DNA of 9,976 nt from assembly GCA_964555235.1 (NCBI GenBank), contig CAZKRU010000111.1, positions 1 to 9,976 on the forward strand, given 5' to 3'. The notes under the pieces were generated by a model, which was not told the origin of the DNA, did not search any database, and saw only the letters and a program-made list of their open reading frames with translations. Source of the stretch: CAZKRU01 sp964555235. Its GTDB lineage: Bacteria > Verrucomicrobiota > Verrucomicrobiia > Methylacidiphilales > CAMAQI01. Below are positions 1 to 7,759 of this stretch, one piece after another; the first letter of the stretch is position 1; each line of letters starts with the position of its first letter. Made by a program: the position numbers and the translations under genes.

Positions 1-18
1 GTTGTCAAACTTCGGGAG

Positions 19-39
19 TCCTCCGGCAGAGCCGGAGGA
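19..39 (-). terminator. GC-rich hairpin downstream of the Bat operon
   Basis: A perfect 9-bp stem (TCCTCCGGC paired with GCCGGAGGA) closes over a 3-nt loop, beginning 13 nt beyond the last stop codon of the operon. Read on the minus strand it is not followed by a clear U tract, so it may be a weak or factor-assisted terminator or a 3'-end mRNA stabiliser. Position and stem strength are the only support. Nothing else is recognisable in bases 1-52. Confidence 0.4.
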
Positions 40-52
40 TTACCTATTTAAT

Positions 53-2521
53 TTACCGCTTTTGATAAAACGGGATCAGAGCTTGTTTGCGGACCCATCC
101 AGTCTCCCCATTTCCGAGCTTTACCTTTCGCCAACCGAGAAATTCTCCTTCGATCCTCACCACTTTTCCAACGGGAAGTTTCTTCTCCAATGCTCCTTTT
201 TCGACTTCCGTTGGCACTGAGCGAATCTCCGTCTCCTCCACGATCAAGGCAGCCCCCGTCCCTCCCAAAACGCCGTATTTCCAGAGCACGAGACCTGAGA
301 TCAGGATGAGAATCATTCCCCCGTACAAGAGTCCACTCTGAAGCCAGCATACAAGCCAATCGGAATACCCATATCGGCGGCGTAACACCACGAACAGGAC
401 CGCCCCACTTGCGATGATTCCCAAAACCAAGAGGAGTTGCCACTCTGCCGGTGAAAAGTAAATCCACTGCCCATACTGAAGAATTTGGCCCAGCTCAGAA
501 TCCATTCCCTTCGCCCGATCGGCCATTCGCATGAGATTCCAACGGAGCGATTCCTCTCGAGGATGTTGTAAAAAAGCCGCAGCCGCGTGACCTTCCGCCT
601 CCGCCCATCGGTTTTGTTGCGCCAAGGCGAGAGAAAGGTTCGCGCGTGCTTTCCAGTCGAGCGGCTTCTCATTCACTCTCTTTTCCCAACTGACTCGCGC
701 CGTCTCAAAATCGCCTTGTTGATAAGCCGCAACCGGATCGACCTGTGCCGCAGCCATCATGGGCACTAGAAACAACAACGGAAATAAGTTGCGAGGCAAG
801 AAGAGCGTCCAACGATTTGGATTGGGCAGAGTCAACCGATTCGCCTCCTCCATGGCACGCTGCCCCCAATCGTCTCCGAGGGTTGCTTTGGGTCCATACA
901 ACGCACGATCCGCTTCGTCCCAAAGCGCTCTCCAGGGGGCCGATTCAAAACCAGCGCTTTCAAAGAGGGACGTCACTTCGGCTGACGAGAGAACCGGGGT
1001 CTCCGATTTCACAAAAGCGCGCACAGCTTTCTGCCATTCTGTAATCGTCTCCGGATTCAATGGCTGACTTAAGGCTTGGATCATTCTCGTCCGAGCCTCG
1101 CGTCGATACCGCCACGGATCCGTCTCAGGGACTCGCACCCAGGCATACCGGCCCCACGTTCCAAGAATCGAAATGAAGATCAGTCCAAAAACGCTCCAAG
1201 GAATCACTGGAGATGGCGCCCATCCCCAAGCGTGACCGACGAACGGATCACGAGGCAAGATCGGTTTTTCATCATAACTCACACGGGGTGTCGTTGAAGA
1301 AGTCGGAGTCGAGAGATTTTGAGAGGTTGGCACGGAAGGAGCACTCACTCCCGGGCGCGTCTTGACCCGAACTTCCACCGGATCGCTCTGAATCGTCTTA
1401 TAAGTTCCTGTCGATGGATCAAAATAAGCGAACTTCACCGGACCAAGCGAGTAAGTTCCGGCCTCCGACGGAATTAATACCAAATCCTCACTGAGCGTTC
1501 CCTCAAACTTCTTTTTATCCGCCAACGTCTGCTTCGTCTTCGGTTGGATCACTCGAAAAGTTCGCGCCACTTCCCGGGACGGAAGCGAAAGTCCTGCAGG
1601 CCAATTTCCAGTTCCGTGGAGTTCCAACGTCCAGGTGATCGGATCTCCAGACTGTACCTCCAATGGAACGACGGTCGATTTGAGTTGGAACTGACCGACG
1701 GCATTCAAAAATTCGGGAGGCGCCGGTTGAGGCAACGGTTTGACCTCAAACGGACTCGGCGATGTCTTGACAACAATGTCCTCGGAATTCTGATTAAAAA
1801 TAAACCCAAATCCACGGGAACCACTATGAATCCGAAGCTTTTGCTGGGCTTCCGGCAGGCTCTTGGAGCGTGAATCAAGCAGGCACCCTCTCGTTTTGTA
1901 AGTGATCCCCGCAAACGACTCTCCGTTAAACTGCGACTGCACTTGCCGCCCATCACTCCAATCCTCAAGCACCACCCCCGGGGGACGCCACTCGACACCA
2001 CCCCCCAATTCTCCATTAAAACGACTCGAGACATAGATCCCGTATTCCAAATCGACGACCTGCCCCTCCCAAAAGGTGGAAGGATTCATCCGGAGATTCG
2101 AGCGAACGATATCTCCCGCTTTTCCTCCTGCCACTTTGGCGTCGCCCACTTCATATTTTGCCGCAGGAACGCGAACCACTCCTTTGTTCGTTAAAATATC
2201 AAATGAGGGGATTTCAATTTTTCCTTTTCGCTTGGCCCGTGTGGGATAAGTGAAAGTAACATTTTGTGAAACCTTGAAATTCACGATCGAGACCTGTTTC
2301 GATTGGGAAGGACGACCAAACTCCAGCCCTTCCACCTCCGGCAATTTCACTTCGCCTTCAGGAGAACATTGATCAAAAATCAATTGCAACTCCTCCGTCT
2401 GACCATCTCCGAGCTCTCCCGAAGCCGGGCTCCATCGCACCTCTTGGGCGCTCGCCAGAAGTCCGAACCCCACGAGGAATCCCAGAACCTGAAATAAACT
2501 CCACATCCGACGCACTACCAT
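53..2521 (-). CDS. batD: BatD-BatE fusion: oxygen-tolerance family protein with TPR and C-terminal SH3-like domain
   Basis: An 822-aa exported, membrane-anchored protein and the last gene of the Bat operon. Residues 1-25 form a Sec signal peptide (cleavage likely after ASA). Residues 26-390 are beta-rich, as in BatD proteins, followed by a Ser/Thr/Pro linker and a membrane segment at about 438-456. A cytoplasmic-looking region follows (about 465-570). Residues 573-592 are a second signal-peptide-like stretch ending in MAAA-Q. Next come TPR-like helices (593-660, e.g. AYQQGDFETARVSWEKRV), two membrane segments (about 693-713 and 729-748) and an SH3b-like module (757-818, with GWRKVKL and GETGWV). 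The second half matches the layout of BatE, so this is read as a BatD+BatE fusion. The ATG overlaps the previous gene by 7 nt and has an AAGGGA ribosome site. BatD-type proteins are assigned to envelope stress and aerotolerance; the exact mechanism is unknown. Confidence 0.85.
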   Translation of the reverse strand: MVVRRMWSLFQVLGFLVGFGLLASAQEVRWSPASGELGDGQTEELQLIFDQCSPEGEVKLPEVEGLEFGRPSQSKQVSIVNFKVSQNVTFTYPTRAKRKGKIEIPSFDILTNKGVVRVPAAKYEVGDAKVAGGKAGDIVRSNLRMNPSTFWEGQVVDLEYGIYVSSRFNGELGGGVEWRPPGVVLEDWSDGRQVQSQFNGESFAGITYKTRGCLLDSRSKSLPEAQQKLRIHSGSRGFGFIFNQNSEDIVVKTSPSPFEVKPLPQPAPPEFLNAVGQFQLKSTVVPLEVQSGDPITWTLELHGTGNWPAGLSLPSREVARTFRVIQPKTKQTLADKKKFEGTLSEDLVLIPSEAGTYSLGPVKFAYFDPSTGTYKTIQSDPVEVRVKTRPGVSAPSVPTSQNLSTPTSSTTPRVSYDEKPILPRDPFVGHAWGWAPSPVIPWSVFGLIFISILGTWGRYAWVRVPETDPWRYRREARTRMIQALSQPLNPETITEWQKAVRAFVKSETPVLSSAEVTSLFESAGFESAPWRALWDEADRALYGPKATLGDDWGQRAMEEANRLTLPNPNRWTLFLPRNLFPLLFLVPMMAAAQVDPVAAYQQGDFETARVSWEKRVNEKPLDWKARANLSLALAQQNRWAEAEGHAAAAFLQHPREESLRWNLMRMADRAKGMDSELGQILQYGQWIYFSPAEWQLLLVLGIIASGAVLFVVLRRRYGYSDWLVCWLQSGLLYGGMILILISGLVLWKYGVLGGTGAALIVEETEIRSVPTEVEKGALEKKLPVGKVVRIEGEFLGWRKVKLGNGETGWVRKQALIPFYQKR

Positions 2522-4257
2522 GTCTTTCCCTTCTTTGATTCCGGCTCCGGATTTCCTCGTAAAATCTCAAAGAGCATCGAAGGATCGTCCCCTTCTTTCA
2601 CTTGCTTCATCTGACGTAACGCCTCCGCCTGCTGAAGATTTCCCGTCTCTCCTGGACTCTGCGGCTTGGATCCTCCCACCCGCTGCTTTGACTCATTTGG
2701 TTTTTCAGGTTGCTTGAGAGGCTCCGGGGGCTTGGTTCCTTCTTGAGAGTTTTCGTTTCCTTTTTCTCCCGGCTTTTGTTGGGATGAAGACTGCGGAGAT
2801 TTTTGAGATTCAGAAGATTGAGAGTCTTGTTTCGAATTTTTTGAATCCTGATTTTTGGAGTCTTGGTTTTTGGAATCCTTCGAGTCCTTGGAATCCTTTG
2901 AATCTTTTTGATCTTTGGAATCGGAATCCTGATCTTTTGATTCCGAATCCTTTTTCTCCTGTTCCTTCAATAACGCTTCCAATGCCTTTCGCAATTCGGG
3001 CCAGTTGGCGGCTTGAGCATCGGCACGCTCTCCTCGATCTACAGCTTCCAATCCATCGTAAATCGACCCTTTCGGAAGTTTTCCTCCACTTCCCTCTTGA
3101 ATGGTCTGTTCGGCAAGATGTCCCCAGTCCTGAGGTGCCACCTTGGATCGACGCGAAAGTTCTCCCACCGTTTTCACCAAAGGCGACGGGGCCTCTGCAG
3201 GAGGTGCCGCTTGGAGACTCACTCCCATGACCATCAAAACAAACGCCGCTTTCTGAAAATCCCGAACCAGACTTTCCGCATGGCGGCGGGAGAGCTGCAC
3301 TGGAAATTCACGCCAGAGGCTGATCAGAAGCACGAGAATTCCCGGAATCAAAACCCATTGAAAACGTTCCACGCGACGCACCTGTTTTTGCTCCGTGACA
3401 TTTCCTTTTCGCCCCTCATCAACTGTCTGCTGTATCAGTGCAGCCAAATCGACCCATTCGCTCGCGTCTCGATAGACTCCGTTCGTTTTCTTTGCCAATG
3501 TCTCGAGCGTTTGTGAAGTCAGCGTCGAAAGAACGACCGCTCCCGTTTCATCTTTGATAAATCCTCCCCCCTTTTCCGGCATCACCCCCCCCGAAGAAGT
3601 TCCGACACCGAGACCAATGACTCGAATCCCACGTTCGACTAATTTTGGAATAAGTTCCTCCCAACCCTCCACCGTGCTCTCTCCATCGCTCAGGATAATC
3701 AAAAATCGATCTCCTGCTCCTTCTGTGTCACCGAACGTCGAGAGCGATTCTTCCAAAAGATGGCGATAGTCACTCCCTCCTTGCGGTAAATAATCAGGAT
3801 TCAAGTGCGGAAGAAAATCCCGGAGAATTTCATAATCCGCACTGAGCGGACTTTGAACAAATGCCGTGCCTGCAAAAAGCAGAAGACCGACTCGCTCCCC
3901 TTGCAGTGAGGTTAATAAATCTTGGATCAACAATTTTGACCGCTCCAAACGATTAGGAGAAACATCTTCCGTCAGCATACTTCGGGAGAGATCCAATGCG
4001 AGCAAGACGTCCCTGGACTCTTCCCTCATCTGCTCCTCGTGTGCCCCCCATTGCGGTCGAGCCAACGCGAGAATGACGAAAAGAATTCCGACCCTAAACC
4101 ATTTCCCTCCGCTTCGTGAATTCTCATTCCCTCCCAAGACAACGAATCGGGACCCGTTTGTCGTCGCCGTTGCCTTCGGTTGACGAAACCAATTCCAGAG
4201 GAGAATAGCCCCCCAAAGGGCGACTCCCCACAACCAGAGCGGTGAACCCCAGCTCAT
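2515..4257 (-). CDS. batB: BatB-type VWA membrane protein fused to a BatC-like acidic/low-complexity tail
   Basis: A 580-aa protein. Two N-terminal membrane segments (about 5-24 and 54-66) precede a von Willebrand A domain with a full MIDAS signature: DLSRS at 89-93, a Thr in AGTAF near 131, and LSDGE at 189-193. A third membrane segment (301-315) ends the BatB part. Residues 336-352 are again hydrophobic and end in LQAAPP, like a signal peptide. After it come a helical region (358-433) and a K/D/S/Q/E/P-rich tail (434-540), closing with LFEILRGN...KKGKTW, a tail typical of BatC-like partners. A recognisable TPR is not obvious. The ATG at 4257 was chosen over upstream in-frame starts because it overlaps the batA stop (ATGA) and is preceded by AAAGGGA. 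The protein probably displays a metal-binding VWA domain outside the membrane as a partner of BatA. Confidence 0.85.
   Translation of the reverse strand: MSWGSPLWLWGVALWGAILLWNWFRQPKATATTNGSRFVVLGGNENSRSGGKWFRVGILFVILALARPQWGAHEEQMREESRDVLLALDLSRSMLTEDVSPNRLERSKLLIQDLLTSLQGERVGLLLFAGTAFVQSPLSADYEILRDFLPHLNPDYLPQGGSDYRHLLEESLSTFGDTEGAGDRFLIILSDGESTVEGWEELIPKLVERGIRVIGLGVGTSSGGVMPEKGGGFIKDETGAVVLSTLTSQTLETLAKKTNGVYRDASEWVDLAALIQQTVDEGRKGNVTEQKQVRRVERFQWVLIPGILVLLISLWREFPVQLSRRHAESLVRDFQKAAFVLMVMGVSLQAAPPAEAPSPLVKTVGELSRRSKVAPQDWGHLAEQTIQEGSGGKLPKGSIYDGLEAVDRGERADAQAANWPELRKALEALLKEQEKKDSESKDQDSDSKDQKDSKDSKDSKDSKNQDSKNQDSKNSKQDSQSSESQKSPQSSSQQKPGEKGNENSQEGTKPPEPLKQPEKPNESKQRVGGSKPQSPGETGNLQQAEALRQMKQVKEGDDPSMLFEILRGNPEPESKKGKTW
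2833..2949 (-). repeat. In-frame degenerate repeat encoding DSKDQ/DSKNQ units
   Basis: Inside batB, residues 437-475 consist of short units such as KDSKDS and NQDSK, written in DNA as an imperfect array of GAT/GAC-TC-AAR codons (on the plus strand, variants of GAATCCTT and GAGTCTTG). The array sits within a longer low-complexity tract coding residues 434-540. Such an array can expand or contract by slippage in 3-nt steps without breaking the frame. The encoded segment is expected to be disordered and highly charged. Confidence 0.75.
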
Positions 4258-5258
4258 GATCGTCCCTTTCGGCCGATTCCCCGTAAACACCAAGCGACCA
4301 AGCAACACCCCATTCCCGCCTGAGCCCAACCCGGAAAATACTCTTTGGCCAAACGATATGTTTTTGCCTCAAAATCAATTTTTTTCGCTCGATCAATCGC
4401 CGCAAACGCTCCTTTGATGGTTCCAGGATCTTTTGCCCGAAAAAAAGCCCCCTTCGTCTGATCCGAAATCCTCTGAAGCGACGCCTCATCCAAATCGGAT
4501 CGAACCATCTGATATCCACGCTTGTTTCCATTCTGATCAATGACCGGCGCCGGCACTTCACCATCCTCTCCGACCCCAATCGTATAAACCGGAATCTCAC
4601 GAAGTTTCGCCTGTTCCGTTGCTTGCTCAGGAGTCAGCATCCCACGATTATTCGCCCCATCCGTCAGAAGCACGACAAAAGCGCCCTTTCGTTTCTGCTC
4701 TTTCATTCGTTCGGGTAGTTCCAATCGCGAAAGGGCCAATGCCAATCCATCGCCGATGGCGGTTTGGGGATCTAACTTTCCCGGCTGGAGGCGCTGAATC
4801 TGTTTCTTTAACCAATCATGATCAAAGGTGAGTGGCGCCAAGGTGTACGCTTTCCCCGAAAAAACAACGACCCCAATCCGATCACTCACGCGCTGCTGAA
4901 TAAACGCCTCCACGACCGGTCGCACTACCTCCCAACGGTTCATCCGGGAGACTCCATTCTCATAATCCTCGAACAACATGCTTCCGGAAAGATCAATTGC
5001 CAAAACCAGATCATAACCGCTCTGACGAACGGAACGACGATCTTGCACCAGTTGGGGTCGCGCCGCCGCTGCAATCAACAGTCCCAAGCCGATCGTAAAA
5101 AGAATCAACTCCAACTGTCGCGTTCGGAATCGTGAACCACCATCCCACGCTGCTGCAAAGGGAATCACTCGCATCGAAGGGCGCTTCCGAGATCGTAGAT
5201 AATAAATCACGGGAATCACCAACAACGCAAAAAATAAAAGCGGATCATGCCAACTCAT
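4254..5258 (-). CDS. batA: BatA-type VWA domain membrane protein
   Basis: A 334-aa protein with the classic BatA layout. A membrane segment (about 6-21) and a second one (about 49-66) precede a VWA domain with an intact MIDAS: DLSGS at 89-93, a Thr in the LAPLTFDHDW segment and LLTDGANNRG further on. A Cys-containing membrane segment (GMGCCLVAWC) lies near the C-terminus. The metal-binding domain is expected to face the periplasm. The ATG at 5258 overlaps the stop of the DUF58 gene (ATGA) and has GGGAG 7 nt upstream. A longer in-frame extension of 44 residues to 5390 is rejected because it lies wholly within the DUF58 gene, lacks membrane character and would displace the conserved MSWHDPLLFF start. 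VWA proteins beside MoxR ATPases are thought to be assembly or chaperone partners. Confidence 0.9.
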   Translation of the reverse strand: MSWHDPLLFFALLVIPVIYYLRSRKRPSMRVIPFAAAWDGGSRFRTRQLELILFTIGLGLLIAAAARPQLVQDRRSVRQSGYDLVLAIDLSGSMLFEDYENGVSRMNRWEVVRPVVEAFIQQRVSDRIGVVVFSGKAYTLAPLTFDHDWLKKQIQRLQPGKLDPQTAIGDGLALALSRLELPERMKEQKRKGAFVVLLTDGANNRGMLTPEQATEQAKLREIPVYTIGVGEDGEVPAPVIDQNGNKRGYQMVRSDLDEASLQRISDQTKGAFFRAKDPGTIKGAFAAIDRAKKIDFEAKTYRLAKEYFPGWAQAGMGCCLVAWCLRGIGRKGRS

Positions 5259-6151
5259 CGCACGGCTCCCATTCGACGACGCATAAACCCAACCAGCGCT
5301 CCCAAAAGATCCTCCTCGGTCGAAACCGTGAGACGCGTTCTGACGTCCGGAAACAATCGCGCCAAGGATTCTTCCCGCGCGGCTCTCCATTGGGCATGGG
5401 CTTCCTGACTCGCAAAACTGCTCGGTGAAAAGGGAAGAATTTCACCGGAAACCGGATCGAGGACATTCATCTCTTCATCCTGTGGAAGCTTCAACTCCCA
5501 CGGATCACTGACCTGAAATCCCATCGGCTGATAGCGCCGCCGAACTTGAGTCCACCCCGTCGGAACGGATCGAGGCGCAAAATCTCCGAGCCAAACCATG
5601 ATACTATGTCGTGGTGCAGCAAGCGCGAGGTGTTTCCACGGAATCTCCACCGGCCGATCATCCAGAATCTTGGGCGGCGTTGAAGCGAGGACGACACTCG
5701 CCAACTTTAAAATTTCTCCACGCCCCCGGACCGGACGATGGAATTGAAATCCATCGGGATTCACTTGAAAGACCGCAACGCGATCCCGATTGGCGGCGCC
5801 CAACAACATCACCAAACTCGCCAACTCCATCATCGCCTCGCGCTTGGTCCGTCCTCCGGATCCAAAGGCAAGCGTTGGGGTGTCTTCGATAAAAAGGAGG
5901 ATCGTGACTTCACGTTCCTCGACAAACTTTTTACGGTAGGGATGTCCCAGTCGCGCCGTCACGTTCCAATCAATGTCGCGAACATCGTCGCCAAATTCAT
6001 ACGGAACGACTTGATCAAACTCCATGCCGCGCCCGCGAAACGTCGAGCGATACTCGCCGGAAATCAGCCCCTCGGCACGATGCCGCACCTTCCACTCCAA
6101 TTTTCGCAGGAGCGCCAAGGAACCGAGCGTCGCGTCCGAAAGTCCTAACAT
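5255..6151 (-). CDS. DUF58 domain-containing protein
   Basis: A 298-aa soluble protein of the DUF58 family, the usual partner of MoxR ATPases in Bat operons. The family signature is clear at residues 50-80: YEFGDDVRDIDW, then TARLGHPYRKKFVEERE. It is followed by a VWA-like strand where the family usually has a D-x-S-x-S type MIDAS; here the aligned stretch is EDTPTLAFG (89-97), so the metal site looks altered. Its role is unproven in general, probably an adaptor between the MoxR ATPase and the membrane VWA proteins. It starts 10 nt after the MoxR stop and has a GAGG ribosome site 4 nt before the ATG. Its stop overlaps the batA start. No DUF4381-type small gene, often found between DUF58 and batA in related operons, is present. 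Confidence 0.9.
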   Translation of the reverse strand: MLGLSDATLGSLALLRKLEWKVRHRAEGLISGEYRSTFRGRGMEFDQVVPYEFGDDVRDIDWNVTARLGHPYRKKFVEEREVTILLFIEDTPTLAFGSGGRTKREAMMELASLVMLLGAANRDRVAVFQVNPDGFQFHRPVRGRGEILKLASVVLASTPPKILDDRPVEIPWKHLALAAPRHSIMVWLGDFAPRSVPTGWTQVRRRYQPMGFQVSDPWELKLPQDEEMNVLDPVSGEILPFSPSSFASQEAHAQWRAAREESLARLFPDVRTRLTVSTEEDLLGALVGFMRRRMGAVR

Positions 6152-6160
6152 GAATCCTCG

Positions 6161-7114
6161 TTACTTCGGGAGCGCAATCTTTTTGAGAATATCCATCAAG
6201 ACGAGATCCGTCGTCTTTTCAGCGGCTTCGGCTTCATATGTCAGTCCGATGCGATGTCGCAGTGCATCCAGAAAGAGCTCTTGAATGATGGCGGGTGAAA
6301 CGTAATCATCGCCTCGCAACCAAGCCAATGCGCGCCCTGCCTGAGAAAGCGCCAGAGATGCTCGAGGTGAAGCTCCATATTGCAACCAACGATGTCCAAT
6401 CGACGCTTTCGCCTGATCGCGAGTCATTCGAACGAGGGAGAGAATGTATCCCTGTACTTCCTCGGAAAGATGAACCTGATCCACTTGAGCACGAAGGGCG
6501 AGTAACTCTTCCGCAGAAGAGACCGACTCCAACTTCGGTTGCTGAGTCACCAGTCCCCAGCGTTGCATCATTTGTCGCTCCTCCGTCTCCGAAGGATAAT
6601 CAACGACCAGCTTAAAAAGAAACCGATCCGACTGGGCCTCCGGAAGCGGATAGGTTCCCTCTTGTTCAATCGGATTTTGCGTCGCCATCACCAAGAACGG
6701 CGCCGGGAGCGGATGCGAGTGTCCACCAATCGTCACTTGTCGCTCCTGCATCGCCTCGAGCAATGCACTCTGCACTTTGGCGGGAGAACGATTAATTTCA
6801 TCGGCAAGAACCAAATTCGCAAAGATCGGCCCCAAGTGAACCGCAAAACTCCCTTCCTTCGGTTGGAAGACCATCGTTCCAATTACATCGCTCGGTAATA
6901 AATCCGGAGTAAACTGCACGCGCTCAAATTGAACCCCCAATGCCGTCGCGAGACTTTTAACCAAAAGCGTTTTTGCCAATCCTGGCATCCCTTCCAAAAG
7001 CACATGACCGTTGGCAAGCAAAGCAACAAGAAGTCGCTCTACCACCGCATCCTGCCCAATCACCGCTTTTCCGATTTCCGCACGAATACGTCCCGACCAT
7101 TCCCCACCGTTCAT
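6161..7114 (-). CDS. MoxR-family AAA+ ATPase
   Basis: A 317-aa cytoplasmic ATPase of the MoxR family (AAA_3 plus lid domain), full length for the family. Walker A is GMPGLAKT at 42-49, Walker B LVLADE with D105/E106, and sensor 1 TQNP with N147. The family motif QEGTYPLPEAQSDRF covers 151-165 and a sensor-2 type segment GASPRASLAL lies in the lid. All catalytic positions look intact. MoxR proteins use ATP to remodel or mature partner proteins, usually VWA-domain proteins coded beside them, which fits the two VWA genes downstream. The thioredoxin gene ends exactly here: its TGA overlaps a GTG (7117) and touches the ATG (7114). The ATG is preferred because GGGAG lies 7 nt before it and only 4 nt before the GTG. 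Confidence 0.95.
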   Translation of the reverse strand: MNGGEWSGRIRAEIGKAVIGQDAVVERLLVALLANGHVLLEGMPGLAKTLLVKSLATALGVQFERVQFTPDLLPSDVIGTMVFQPKEGSFAVHLGPIFANLVLADEINRSPAKVQSALLEAMQERQVTIGGHSHPLPAPFLVMATQNPIEQEGTYPLPEAQSDRFLFKLVVDYPSETEERQMMQRWGLVTQQPKLESVSSAEELLALRAQVDQVHLSEEVQGYILSLVRMTRDQAKASIGHRWLQYGASPRASLALSQAGRALAWLRGDDYVSPAIIQELFLDALRHRIGLTYEAEAAEKTTDLVLMDILKKIALPK

Positions 7115-7665
7115 CACTTGGCTCCCTTTTTGAGATTCTTCTTTTCCGGCTCCAAATATTTTTTCAACGCCTCCAATACCGACTCTGGTCCCACATACTC
7201 ATTTTTAACAAAGGAATCGGCGAGCACCTTTCCTTGGCTGTCCACCAAGACCAGACAGGGCAAACCGCGGCCTTCATATTTGAGAATTCCGGACTTTGAG
7301 GCAATCTCCTCAAACCGAATCGCCGGCCATGGCGTCTGGTCCATCTTGAGGTGGTCTTCCATCGCCTTCGCCGTCTCATCACGACTGATCAAGATCACTT
7401 CAAACGAAGGATATTTTGGTTTCATTTCGCGATAAAATTTCGTCAAGACCGGCTTAAACTCCCGGCACGGAGGGCACCACTCGGCCGAAAAATAAAGGGC
7501 GTAATATTGAATTCTATCCGAGGGAAGACCCGTCCACTTTTCAAGCTTCTTACCCTCCAGCTTCACCAAACTCGATTGAATCTGCTTTGAAATCACATCC
7601 GCAGCACATGAACCGGAAAGGAGTGAGATCCCGATCAACCCAGCCACCAAAGATTTTAGAATCAT
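7114..7665 (-). CDS. Exported thioredoxin-like protein (tryparedoxin/nucleoredoxin-like, WCPPC)
   Basis: A 183-aa thioredoxin-fold protein. Residues 1-22 form a Sec signal peptide (K4, a hydrophobic core, then SGSCAAD). The Cys at 20 is not in a canonical lipobox because the -3 residue is Ser, so signal peptidase I cleavage near 21-22 is more likely than lipidation. The active site is AEWCPPCREFKP (C64/C67). The strand that follows (FEVILISRDE) and WPAIRF resemble tryparedoxin/nucleoredoxin-type (Thioredoxin_8) proteins. The cis-Pro loop is GLPCLVLVD, with an additional Cys (137) directly after Pro136. It is the first gene of the Bat operon and its stop overlaps the MoxR start, so it probably serves redox chemistry of envelope proteins. 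The ATG lacks a clear Shine-Dalgarno. Confidence 0.88.
   Translation of the reverse strand: MILKSLVAGLIGISLLSGSCAADVISKQIQSSLVKLEGKKLEKWTGLPSDRIQYYALYFSAEWCPPCREFKPVLTKFYREMKPKYPSFEVILISRDETAKAMEDHLKMDQTPWPAIRFEEIASKSGILKYEGRGLPCLVLVDSQGKVLADSFVKNEYVGPESVLEALKKYLEPEKKNLKKGAK
7122..7126 (-). promoter_or_regulatory. Ribosome binding site of the MoxR gene (GGGAG)
   Basis: GGGAG lies within the final codons of the thioredoxin gene. It is 7 nt from the ATG at 7114 and 4 nt from the alternative GTG at 7117. The normal spacing favours the ATG. Confidence 0.6.
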
Positions 7666-7674
7666 GAGGAGATG

Positions 7675-7699
7675 CTGAACCGTCCCCGCCTCGGCTCAA
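7675..7699 (-). other. Possible leader hairpin before the Bat operon
   Basis: In the 94-nt gap between the Fic stop and the thioredoxin start, the minus strand can form an 8-bp stem (UUGAGCCG with CGGUUCAG, two G-U pairs) over a 9-nt G-rich loop, ending 9 nt before the ATG. It could dampen or gate initiation, or it may be chance. I see no convincing -35/-10 pair and no terminator with a U tract in 7666-7759, so it is open whether the Bat operon has its own promoter here or is read through from fic. Confidence 0.2.
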
Positions 7700-7759
7700 G
7701 CTCTTTTTTGCCCGCGAAACACGCGAAATCCGCAGGAAATAATCTCCCCCTTTTGGATT

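Noticed and set aside
2..220. A plus-strand frame entering from the left edge (72 aa).
   Set aside because: It is mostly antisense to the SH3-like end of the BatD-BatE protein, uses a TTG start and shows no family features.
2780..2960. The short tandem pattern as a CRISPR array.
   Set aside because: Units are a few codons long, in frame, without unique spacers; it is a coding low-complexity tract.
2784..3230. A 148-aa plus-strand frame opposite batB, and similar plus-strand frames through the Bat genes.
   Set aside because: They are antisense to well-supported genes; the opened frame comes from the low-complexity codons, and no family or ribosome site is recognisable.
5259..5390. A 44-residue N-terminal extension of BatA.
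   Set aside because: It lies wholly inside the DUF58 gene and lacks the membrane-start character; the ATG at 5258 has a ribosome site and a stop-start overlap.
7711..7741. GCGAAA-type repeats (CGCGAAACACGCGAAAT) between fic and the thioredoxin gene as a terminator.
   Set aside because: Only a 6-bp stem with one wobble and no U tract on either strand; too weak to call.
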